Shown here piece by piece: positions 35,470 to 42,956 of a stretch of 46,465 nucleotides of DNA. This DNA comes from JAUVKA01 sp964465145 (GTDB lineage Bacteria > Bacteroidota > Bacteroidia > Bacteroidales > UBA12481). The notes under the pieces are model-generated. The model had not been told where the DNA came from and made no database searches. It saw only the letters and a program-made list of their open reading frames with translations. The translations under genes were made by a program, and so were the position numbers. The stretch spans positions 1-46,465 of the forward strand of contig CAYXJR010000031.1 of assembly GCA_964465145.1 (NCBI GenBank), in the 5' to 3' direction. Numbering within the stretch: the first letter of the stretch is position 1; the number at the start of each line of letters is the position of its first letter.

Positions 35470-37926
35470 ATGAAAGGAAGATTGCTATTAATTGTTATTC
35501 TGTTGATTACCACTGCTTCTTTTGGGATAGGAGAAAAAAAACAACTACTAGCGGTTCGGATTTCCCATACAATTAGCGTTGATGGAGTTTTGGATGAATC
35601 TGAATGGTTATCGGCTCCCATTGCCGGGGATTTTCTAACCTATTCGCCTACCATAGGAGAACCCTCTGCCCAGCCAACAGAAGTTAGGGTTTTATATGAC
35701 AACCATTCCATTTATTTCGGAGCTATTTTATACGAGTCAACACCTGATTCTATACTGGTTGAGTTTACAAAACGGGATAATACTTCCAACGCGAATACGG
35801 ATATGTTTAAGATTTCGCTGAACCCATACAATGATGGGCAGAATATATACCAATTTGAGGTAAGCTCGGCCAACGTTCAATCCGACTCAAAAAAATCTGT
35901 AACAAGTAGCAGGCAAAATATGTATATGGGGCACGGAGATTTTTCCTGGAATGCTGTTTGGAAAAGTTCGGTTAAAATCACCGAGAATGGTTGGATTGTT
36001 GAGGTTGAGATCCCTTATGCAGCGATACGTTTCCCAAAAGAGGATGTTCAGACATGGGGTATAAATTTCTGGAGGACTATAAGAAGGATAAGGGAGACTT
36101 CTTCCTGGAATCCTGTCGACAGAAATTTTGCCGAGGAAGACCAGGACGGAGAGCTGGTGGGAATAAGTGAAATCAAGGCCCCGCTCAGGTTGGAACTTTA
36201 TCCCTTTGCAGCCGGATATTATGAAATAAATCCTGATGGAAACGGCCGCAGCTATGCTGCCGGAATGGATTTAAAGTATGGGATAAACGAAGCTTACACC
36301 TTGGATATGACCTTGATACCGGATTTTGGACAGCGCAAATCCGATGAAATTATTTTGAATTTGTCGCCATACGAGGTTAAATACCGGGAAAACCGGCAGT
36401 TTTTTACTGAAGGGCTGGAATTGTTTGATAAATCCGGCCTGTTTTATTCCAGGCGGATCGGCAAGCAACCTGAAAAATATTACGATGTTTATGAAATGGT
36501 TGATGAGTCAGTAGAATCGCTGGAGAATCCATCAGAGGCCAAACTTATTAATGCCACAAAAATTTCGGGAAGAAGTTCGAGTAACCTTGGGCTGGGATTT
36601 TTTAATGCTATGACCGCTAATACTTATGCAAAGTATAAGAACCCTGAAATGGAAGAGCAGAAGTACCTTACAGATCCTTTCACTAATTATAATATGTTGG
36701 TATTAGACCAGATAATAGGGCGGAATTCCTTTGTTAATGTCGCAAACACAAATGTCTATACGCCTTCCAGGTCGTGGACAGCAAATGTTACCGGAGTAAC
36801 TTTTAAATTGACGGATAGGGACAATATGTTTGGATTAAATGGGAATATGGCCTACAGTACCGTCATGGATTCTATTGCTTTGTCGCCTCAAACGGGTTAT
36901 AAATTCAAGATTGGCGGCGGTAAATATGGTGGAAAAATAACAGCTACTTATGACATATCAGTGATTAGTGATGAATATAATCCCAATCACATGGGTTACT
37001 TAGATCATAATAATGCAATTAATCACGACCTGGAATTTTCTTACAGGGTACTCGAACCATTTTCCATATTTTACAACCTGACGAATTCTATTCAAATAGA
37101 ATATGATCAATTGTTTGCGCCAAGAGAGTATTCCCGTTTTGGTACATCGATCAGCTCGAGGGCTCTTTTTAGCAATTACTGGGATTTACGGGTTTCCTTA
37201 AAGAATAGCCCTTTTAAATCACATGATTGGTATGAGCCCAGGGTTGACGGTATGTTTTTTGAACGGCCAGCCTATTCCGAGTTTGAAATTGGAGGATCCA
37301 CTGATTACAGGAAGAAATTCGCCCTCAATTTGGGCTATCAATATCTATGGAATGCAGAAGATGAGAGAGCCTGGGAAATCAGCGCAGGGCCCAGAATCCG
37401 TGTAAGCCAGAAGTTATCCATTCTCCCGAGCGTTAAATTTGAACATGCTATGAATCAAATTGGGTTTGCAAATTATCTTGATGATGATCATATTGTTTTC
37501 GGCAGTCGAAATGTAAAACGGATCACTAATCAGATCTCCTCATCTTATGTTTTTAATAATACAATGGCCCTGAGTCTGTCTGTTCGTCATTATTGGTCGG
37601 CGGTTGATTACCAGGGGTATTTTCTCCTTCAGAATGATGGATGCGTCTCCGACTATCCGGAATATGAGTACAATGAGGATTTGAATTTTAATATTCTTAC
37701 GATCGACCTCGAATATAGCTGGAACCTGGCACCGGGAAGTTATCTTACTGCTGTCTGGAAGAACCAGGTATATAAAAGTGAAGAGGTCGTAGACAATTAT
37801 TTCATAAATTATTGGGATAATGTTAACCGGACCCTGAGTTCTCCCCAAACAAATTCATTTTCGGTTAAACTGACCTATTACCTGGATTATCAAACAGTGA
37901 TAAGGCCCCGGCTACCCTTCCCATAA
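35470..37926 (+). CDS. CBM9-like / DUF5916 outer-membrane barrel protein
   Basis: Secreted or outer-membrane protein of unknown function, 818 residues from the ATG at 35470. A TTG in frame at 35407 would extend it, but the extension destroys the signal peptide (MKGRLLLIVILLITTASFG). A family 9 carbohydrate-binding-like domain covers about residues 30-225 (ISVDGVLDESEWLSAP, RVLYDNHSIYFGAIL, WIVEVEIPYAAIRFP). The rest resembles a DUF5916 beta-barrel (DMTLIPDFGQRKSDE, RENRQFFTEGLELF, many alternating aromatic strands, C-terminal LTYYLDYQTVIRPRLPFP). The YSRRIG motif is also typical of the family. Transported or bound substrate unknown. Confidence 0.85.
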   Translation: MKGRLLLIVILLITTASFGIGEKKQLLAVRISHTISVDGVLDESEWLSAPIAGDFLTYSPTIGEPSAQPTEVRVLYDNHSIYFGAILYESTPDSILVEFTKRDNTSNANTDMFKISLNPYNDGQNIYQFEVSSANVQSDSKKSVTSSRQNMYMGHGDFSWNAVWKSSVKITENGWIVEVEIPYAAIRFPKEDVQTWGINFWRTIRRIRETSSWNPVDRNFAEEDQDGELVGISEIKAPLRLELYPFAAGYYEINPDGNGRSYAAGMDLKYGINEAYTLDMTLIPDFGQRKSDEIILNLSPYEVKYRENRQFFTEGLELFDKSGLFYSRRIGKQPEKYYDVYEMVDESVESLENPSEAKLINATKISGRSSSNLGLGFFNAMTANTYAKYKNPEMEEQKYLTDPFTNYNMLVLDQIIGRNSFVNVANTNVYTPSRSWTANVTGVTFKLTDRDNMFGLNGNMAYSTVMDSIALSPQTGYKFKIGGGKYGGKITATYDISVISDEYNPNHMGYLDHNNAINHDLEFSYRVLEPFSIFYNLTNSIQIEYDQLFAPREYSRFGTSISSRALFSNYWDLRVSLKNSPFKSHDWYEPRVDGMFFERPAYSEFEIGGSTDYRKKFALNLGYQYLWNAEDERAWEISAGPRIRVSQKLSILPSVKFEHAMNQIGFANYLDDDHIVFGSRNVKRITNQISSSYVFNNTMALSLSVRHYWSAVDYQGYFLLQNDGCVSDYPEYEYNEDLNFNILTIDLEYSWNLAPGSYLTAVWKNQVYKSEEVVDNYFINYWDNVNRTLSSPQTNSFSVKLTYYLDYQTVIRPRLPFP

Positions 37927-37978
37927 ATATTGCACTAGTAAATGAAAAGAACTAATTTCAGCAAATAATCATGGTATT

Positions 37979-38632
37979 ATGATAATTGCTAAAAAAATCA
38001 CCAAATCTTTTGGATCTCTTCAGGTGCTGAAGGGAATAGATGTTTCTTTCCAAAGCAAGGAGATTGTGTCAATTGTGGGGCCGAGTGGAGCAGGCAAGAC
38101 CACTCTGCTTCAAATCATTGGAACACTAAGCAGGCCGGATACTGGCACTATAACCATTAATGGGCACCTTACCACAGGGATGGATGAAGCCAGACTGGCA
38201 TCCTTTCGGAACCATTCGATCGGATTTGTTTTTCAGTTCCATCATCTTTTACCCGAGTTTACAGCTCTGGAAAATGTTTGCATCCCTGCATATATTGCCA
38301 GAAAAACCAAGAGGGAAGCCGTTGATCGTGCCAAAGAATTGCTGGAATTCCTGAATTTGACGGATCGCTTAAACCACAAACCTTCCGAACTGTCAGGTGG
38401 CGAAAAGCAAAGGGTGGCCGTTGCCCGGGCACTCATGAACAAACCCGATGTGATCCTGGCTGACGAACCATCCGGGAATCTTGATTCTCAAAATCAGGAG
38501 GAGTTGCACCGATTATTCTTTGACCTGCGTGATCAATTTGGTCAAACATTTGTGATTGTTACTCATGATATGCACCTGGCAGGAATGAGTGACCGGGTTA
38601 TTCAAATGAAGGACGGAATGATCTTGTCCTGA
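37979..38632 (+). CDS. lolD: ABC transporter ATP-binding protein, LolD-like
   Basis: Nucleotide-binding subunit of a Lol/MacB-type exporter, 217 residues. Walker A is GPSGAGKT (34-41), the Q-loop is in GFVFQFHHLLPEF, the signature is LSGGEKQR, Walker B is VILADEPSGNLD, and the H-loop is VIVTHD. GNLDSQNQEE is the MacB/LolD subgroup variant. No permease is adjacent. In the window it could serve the Lol-type permease at 6542-7786 or the MacB-type permease at 27833-29215, but that pairing is only inference. First gene of a unit with the TIGR02757 gene (17 bp) and the methyltransferase gene. Confidence 0.88.
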   Translation: MIIAKKITKSFGSLQVLKGIDVSFQSKEIVSIVGPSGAGKTTLLQIIGTLSRPDTGTITINGHLTTGMDEARLASFRNHSIGFVFQFHHLLPEFTALENVCIPAYIARKTKREAVDRAKELLEFLNLTDRLNHKPSELSGGEKQRVAVARALMNKPDVILADEPSGNLDSQNQEELHRLFFDLRDQFGQTFVIVTHDMHLAGMSDRVIQMKDGMILS

Positions 38633-38649
38633 TGATAAAGTTAGCATAG

Positions 38650-39426
38650 ATGATACCACCTGATCGACTAAATGAAATCGGGAAGCTGCTTGAAGTCAAA
38701 TACCATGAGTATAACACAAGGGAATTTATTCAGACTGATCCCATACAAATCCCACACCTTTTTCACAAGAAGGAAGATATTGAAATTGCCTCTTTCTTAA
38801 CATGTACCATAGCCTGGGGACAGAGGAAAACCATTATTTCCAATGCCTCCCAACTGATGAAACTTTTGGATAATAGTCCACATGAATTTCTTGAACACAG
38901 TTCTGTAAAAGATTGGGAAGGATTGGGCAGATTTGTCCACCGAACCTTCCAACCCTCAGATTTATTGTATTTCCTGGATGCCTTAAAAAGAATATACACC
39001 GAGCATGGCGGATTAGAGAAGGTTTTTGCCGATGGTTATAAGAATGGAGGGGTATATGAGTCGCTTATTTATTTTCGAAAAGTTTTCATGCAGTGGAGTC
39101 CATTAATCCGGGTAAATAAGCATGTGTCAAATCCGGAGAAAGGATCTGCAGCAAAACGCTTGAATCTCTTCCTGATGTGGATGGTCAGAAAAGACAATAT
39201 TGGAGTGCATTTTGGATTATGGCCGAATATCTTTCCAAAGGATCTGATCATTCCACTGGATGTTCATGTTGGGCAGATGTCCCGTAATTTAGGTTTGTTA
39301 GGTCGGACAGCCAACGATTGGAGGGCAGCCATGGAATTAACCACTGTTCTTAGGAAATTCGATCCTGAAGATCCTGTGAAGTATGATTTCAGTTTGTTTG
39401 GTATGGGGTTAAATCAAAAATTCTAA
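38650..39426 (+). CDS. TIGR02757 (DUF2400) family protein
   Basis: Conserved protein of unknown function, 258 residues. I assign the family from the length and the segments IASFLTCTIAWGQRKTIISN, FVHRTFQPSDLLYFL, KRLNLFLMWMVRKDN and DVHVGQMSRNLGLLGR, all resembling TIGR02757 members. The helical layout with LDVHV near the C-terminus is reminiscent of DNA-glycosylase-like HhH proteins, but I see no clear catalytic motif. It is only 2 bp ahead of the TrmN6-like gene, so the two are tightly coupled. Confidence 0.8.
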   Translation: MIPPDRLNEIGKLLEVKYHEYNTREFIQTDPIQIPHLFHKKEDIEIASFLTCTIAWGQRKTIISNASQLMKLLDNSPHEFLEHSSVKDWEGLGRFVHRTFQPSDLLYFLDALKRIYTEHGGLEKVFADGYKNGGVYESLIYFRKVFMQWSPLIRVNKHVSNPEKGSAAKRLNLFLMWMVRKDNIGVHFGLWPNIFPKDLIIPLDVHVGQMSRNLGLLGRTANDWRAAMELTTVLRKFDPEDPVKYDFSLFGMGLNQKF

Positions 39427-39428
39427 GA

Positions 39429-40142
39429 ATGCCGAACGACTGGTTTAAATTTAAAAAGTTCTTAATACACCAGGACCGTTGTGCTATGAAGGTAGGAACG
39501 GATAGTGTTATGTTGGGGGCCTGGTGCAGTGTAGAGAACGTCAATAATATATTGGATATTGGTGCCGGGACTGGAATAATAGCTCTTATGGCAGCTCAGA
39601 GGTCCACAGCCAGCATTGACACAGTTGAAATTGATCTGGATGCTTTTCATCAGGCGAATGATAATATCCAGGAATCGGAATTTACCAATCGTATTCGGGT
39701 AATTCATGCTGATTTTATTGAGTTTGCCAAATCTTGTACGCAGTTGTATGATGTCATAATAAGTAATCCCCCCTATTTTGAGGAGGCGCTTAAGCCTAAA
39801 GATATAAGACGCTCGATAGCCAGGCATGCAGTTTCTCTGGGATTAAGAAATCTTATAGAACAATCTGCCAACCTTCTGAATGAAAGAGGAAGGCTGTCAA
39901 TTATTATTCCTAAGGATAAGGAGAACCAGGCAAGGCAATTTGCATCCGGATGCGGATTAATAGCTGCCCGGTCACTTTCGATACAGGGTCAGTCAGGAGG
40001 GCAGTACAAACGAATCTTGTTGGAGTGGTCTAATACAAACAAGGGTCCTGAAATAGCTAATAATCTTAACATTCTTGATGCAAACCGGAGATTCTCCCCT
40101 GCCTATGTGGAACTTACGAGAGATTTCTATTTAGATTTTTAA
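39429..40142 (+). CDS. tRNA1(Val) (adenine37-N6)-methyltransferase, TrmN6/YfiC-like
   Basis: Class I SAM-dependent N6-adenine methyltransferase, 237 residues. The SAM motif is DIGAGTGIIALMAAQ (about 40-54), the acidic end of beta-2 is VEIDLDA, and the catalytic (N)PPY motif is ISNPPYFEEALKP (about 113-125). The N-terminal FKKFLIHQDRCAMKVGTDSVMLGAW is typical of YfiC-type enzymes; E. coli YfiC methylates A37 of tRNA1(Val). The same target is likely but not proven. Last gene of the lolD-TIGR02757 unit; 122 bp follow. Confidence 0.88.
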   Translation: MPNDWFKFKKFLIHQDRCAMKVGTDSVMLGAWCSVENVNNILDIGAGTGIIALMAAQRSTASIDTVEIDLDAFHQANDNIQESEFTNRIRVIHADFIEFAKSCTQLYDVIISNPPYFEEALKPKDIRRSIARHAVSLGLRNLIEQSANLLNERGRLSIIIPKDKENQARQFASGCGLIAARSLSIQGQSGGQYKRILLEWSNTNKGPEIANNLNILDANRRFSPAYVELTRDFYLDF

Positions 40143-40226
40143 TCCACCTATTCATATAGATAATTCAAGTCGGGAAATGTTTTCCATTGAATTTAATATT
40201 TCATGTATAGAATCGCTGAAATTTAT

Positions 40227-40234
40227 GACCTTTG
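40227..40234 (+). promoter_or_regulatory. Candidate -7 box for the chorismatase-like gene
   Basis: GACCTTTG, one mismatch from TAnnTTTG, 30 bp before the ATG at 40265. The rest of the 122-bp gap (40143-40264) shows no recognisable element. Confidence 0.28.
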
Positions 40235-40264
40235 TGCGGTTATTTCTAAAATGATAATTTTTAT

Positions 40265-41449
40265 ATGTCCAGGATCTTTGATTTTGCCTTTAAAATCATA
40301 AACCCGGAATCCTTGGGTAATATTGCTGAGGAGGTAAAAGACTGTGCTCAACAGCTCGGATCTGTATATTCCAGGCTTAATAGCAAGGCCATAATAGTGC
40401 GGGCTAATTGGTTCTATCGGAAAACAACTAATTCAACTTGTGCCCAGTTTCAAAATGTCATCTTTGATGCCATGGAGCTGGAGGGAGTAGGCCATATTCC
40501 ATTTACCATTGTTAGTGAAAAGCCTGTAGGAGAGGCCAGTGTGCAATTGGTAATTTGTTTGATAACAAATTTTTCAGGCCAGGTTGTTGCAAAAGGAATA
40601 AATTTAGTAGACCGTGTTTATTGCCAGGTGAAGTATCTTAATCAAAAATGGTTATTTACAGGAGGAGCCGGATGTTCTGAGGAAAAATTATCAACCAGGA
40701 ATTCTGCACATCAGGCTTTTCGGGAAATCAAGGCAATTCTTGAAAATGAGAACTATTCTTTTCAGAATCTGGTCCGACAATGGAATTATGTGCCGGAAAT
40801 AACTATCAAAGAGACAGATAATAAAGGTATGCCTTTTCAAAACTACCAGGAATTCAATGATGTAAGGGCCGCCTGGTATTTAAAGGAGGGACTGGATAAA
40901 GATTTCCCGGCATCAACTGGAATTGGGGTATACAGCAGAGGGGTTAATATTGAAGTTATTGCCCTGGATCCTGGCAGCGATTTGCATATTAAATCATTGC
41001 ATAACCCGGAACAATCAGATGCCCACCAGTATTCCTCTTCTAAGCTGGTAGGTGAGAAAGCTGTTGAAGCACCTCGTTTTGAACGAGGGAAGATGGTTTT
41101 TGATGATGGTAATGGCCATATCTGGGTTTCAGGAACAGCATCAATTCTGGGAGAGAATAGTGTTGATGGGGACATACAGGAACAAACAAGTGTTACATTA
41201 AATAACATTGATAGGCTTCTTAAGCCTGAGAACCTTATTCATAACGGCTTGCCTTGGCAATCAATATCTGTTAATGCTTTGTATATCAGGGCATATGTTA
41301 AGCATAGGCAAGATGGTGAATGGGTTGAGAGCCGCCTAAAAGAGAAGTATCCCGGGGCAGTCAGACATGTTTTGGAAGCAGATATTTGCAGGCCGGAATT
41401 ACTTATTGAGATTGAAGGGGAGTTCTCAATTAGCCAATTAGCCAATTGA
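40265..41449 (+). CDS. Chorismatase-like protein (FkbO/Hyg5/XanB2 family, RidA fold)
   Basis: Probable chorismate-processing enzyme or derivative, 394 residues. The C-terminal third has the RidA/YjgF fold (VSGTASILGENSVDGDIQEQ, LNNIDRLL, YIRAYVKHRQ). It ends with EADICRPELLIEIEG, which matches the characteristic C-terminal motif of FkbO/Hyg5/XanB2 chorismatases, with Cys375 and Glu382 (seven apart) in the expected places. The N-terminal two-thirds look like a second, degenerate half of the same fold plus an insertion, again as in that family. Known members turn chorismate into a dihydroxycyclohexadiene carboxylate, 3-hydroxybenzoate or 4-hydroxybenzoate. The product here is unknown. The last codons (SQLAN) are written by an 8-bp tandem repeat. 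Confidence 0.72.
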   Translation: MSRIFDFAFKIINPESLGNIAEEVKDCAQQLGSVYSRLNSKAIIVRANWFYRKTTNSTCAQFQNVIFDAMELEGVGHIPFTIVSEKPVGEASVQLVICLITNFSGQVVAKGINLVDRVYCQVKYLNQKWLFTGGAGCSEEKLSTRNSAHQAFREIKAILENENYSFQNLVRQWNYVPEITIKETDNKGMPFQNYQEFNDVRAAWYLKEGLDKDFPASTGIGVYSRGVNIEVIALDPGSDLHIKSLHNPEQSDAHQYSSSKLVGEKAVEAPRFERGKMVFDDGNGHIWVSGTASILGENSVDGDIQEQTSVTLNNIDRLLKPENLIHNGLPWQSISVNALYIRAYVKHRQDGEWVESRLKEKYPGAVRHVLEADICRPELLIEIEGEFSISQLAN

Positions 41450-41467
41450 CGAATTGCCTAATTGTCA
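41428..41467. repeat. Five 8-bp tandem units (AATTNNNN) spanning two convergent stop codons
   Basis: Units read AATTAGCC, AATTAGCC, AATTGACG, AATTGCCT and AATTGTCA, contiguous from 41428 to 41467. The plus-strand chorismatase-like gene stops (TGA, 41447-41449) in the third unit. The minus-strand saccharopine reductase gene stops (41465-41467) in the fifth. The units share AATT and drift in the second half, like a decayed tandem repeat. Confidence 0.75.
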
Positions 41468-42799
41468 CATTTGTTTTGTCTCCTCAATAAACTTAATTCC
41501 CAAATTTTCCAATTCATCAAGAATCGGATTGTATAATTCGGGTTTTACTGGAATCTGGACTCCGGTGGCTTGAATTGTTCCATTTAGGATTAATCGGGTG
41601 GCAATACCAACAGGCGTCCCTACAGTTATGGCCATTGCTGTTTCATCCTGATTCTTGCCTTTTACTACCAGACTAGCCCGGGTTTGGTAAGTTTGTTTTT
41701 TCAATTCCCATTCAATTACATGTTCCATTACGATCATGTCTTTGTCACCAGGTTCAAGACACCATTTTTCCGTCAGTTTTTTTTGCAGGATCATTGCGGG
41801 GGTGGCATTATCCAGGCCAATGAGTTCATCTTCAAATAGGCCGAGCCACTGGATTTTCTTCATTATCTCCCCATCAGGTTCTATACCTGTATATGCTGCA
41901 AGCTTTTCCTCAACATTAATACTCTTATCATATTTGAGGAAAGAATTGATGAACTGCCTGTATGTCATGTTAATAGAATCTTCGATCACAAAGCTGTCAT
42001 CTGTTATACCCAATTGCACCAATACATCCCAGGCCTTGCAAAAACCCGGGCGCCGCATTGTCCCCCTAAACATTGTAGGCATATCGCAAAGGCCATAAGA
42101 ATGACGATACTTGAGTGAATCCCTGTTGGGATAGATTTCGAATTCCCCGACTCCCTCAATATTGGTATATTCCAATCGACTGAATAGTTTATGATATGGG
42201 ATATACTTGTAACTATTATTCCGAATAAACATTGAAGTTCCCTGACCAGCTAAAACCACGTTTCGTGGATTCCAGGTGAATTTATAATTCCAGGGATTAT
42301 TATCATACTCTGGGGCCACCAGGCCTCCTGTTCTGGATTTAAAGGATATTATTCTTCCTCCTTTAGCTTTGATATCATCAATAATCCGCATCGAACTCAT
42401 ATGATCAATGCCAGGATCTACTCCAACTTCATTAAGGAAAAGCAACCCTCTGGCCTTAACCTCTGCATCCATTTCCATGATTTCCGGGGCCACGTAGGAG
42501 GCAGATACCATTGTTTTGCGATACTTAAGGCAGGCTTCTGCAACAAAGTGATGGAAGCGGGCAGGAAGCATTGAAATCACCAGGTCGGCCTCAATAATAT
42601 TATTAATATGAGAATTTAAATTGCAGATATCGAACACTATAGCCTCAGCGTGTGGGTGTCTTTTCACTTTCCTTTGTGCAAGGCTAAGATCCAGATCGCC
42701 AAGTGTGATTTTCCATTTTTCTGATTCAGCATGATCCAAAAGGTAGGCAACCAGGCTTGTAGTGGATAATCCTGCTCCCAGAACCAATATCTTTTTCAT
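41465..42799 (-). CDS. Saccharopine dehydrogenase (glutamate-forming)/LYS9-like
   Basis: NAD(P)-dependent oxidoreductase of the saccharopine dehydrogenase family, 444 residues. The N-terminal Rossmann motif is KILVLGAGLSTTSLVAYL (3-20). The middle domain contains LNEVGVDPGIDHMSSMRIID, FKSRTGGLVAPE and NPWNYKFTWNPRNVVLAGQG, which closely resemble eukaryotic saccharopine reductase (LYS9/AASS) and less so carboxynorspermidine dehydrogenases. The likely reaction interconverts saccharopine and 2-aminoadipate semialdehyde plus glutamate. No other lysine-pathway gene is nearby, so direction and pathway are open. It converges on the chorismatase-like gene. Confidence 0.82.
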   Translation of the reverse strand: MKKILVLGAGLSTTSLVAYLLDHAESEKWKITLGDLDLSLAQRKVKRHPHAEAIVFDICNLNSHINNIIEADLVISMLPARFHHFVAEACLKYRKTMVSASYVAPEIMEMDAEVKARGLLFLNEVGVDPGIDHMSSMRIIDDIKAKGGRIISFKSRTGGLVAPEYDNNPWNYKFTWNPRNVVLAGQGTSMFIRNNSYKYIPYHKLFSRLEYTNIEGVGEFEIYPNRDSLKYRHSYGLCDMPTMFRGTMRRPGFCKAWDVLVQLGITDDSFVIEDSINMTYRQFINSFLKYDKSINVEEKLAAYTGIEPDGEIMKKIQWLGLFEDELIGLDNATPAMILQKKLTEKWCLEPGDKDMIVMEHVIEWELKKQTYQTRASLVVKGKNQDETAMAITVGTPVGIATRLILNGTIQATGVQIPVKPELYNPILDELENLGIKFIEETKQM

Positions 42800-42914
42800 T
42801 TAGTAATTGTTAAGAATGGCCACTAATGTAGAATTTCCCCCATTTACAAAAAATTAAATTTGACATATGTTGAGAAGTATTGATAATCATCTTTCAGCCC
42901 GCAAACATTAATTT

Positions 42915-42922
42915 TAACTTTG
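42915..42922 (+). promoter_or_regulatory. Promoter -7 box for mutS
   Basis: TAACTTTG is an exact TAnnTTTG match, with TTTC (42892-42895) at 19-nt spacing as a near -33 box; predicted leader about 28 nt. A second exact match, TAAATTTG at 42855-42862, could be an additional upstream start. Both lie in the 157-bp divergent gap with the saccharopine reductase gene. Confidence 0.5.
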
Positions 42923-42956
42923 TTTTCCCATAATATAATAATATAAACAGGGAGAT

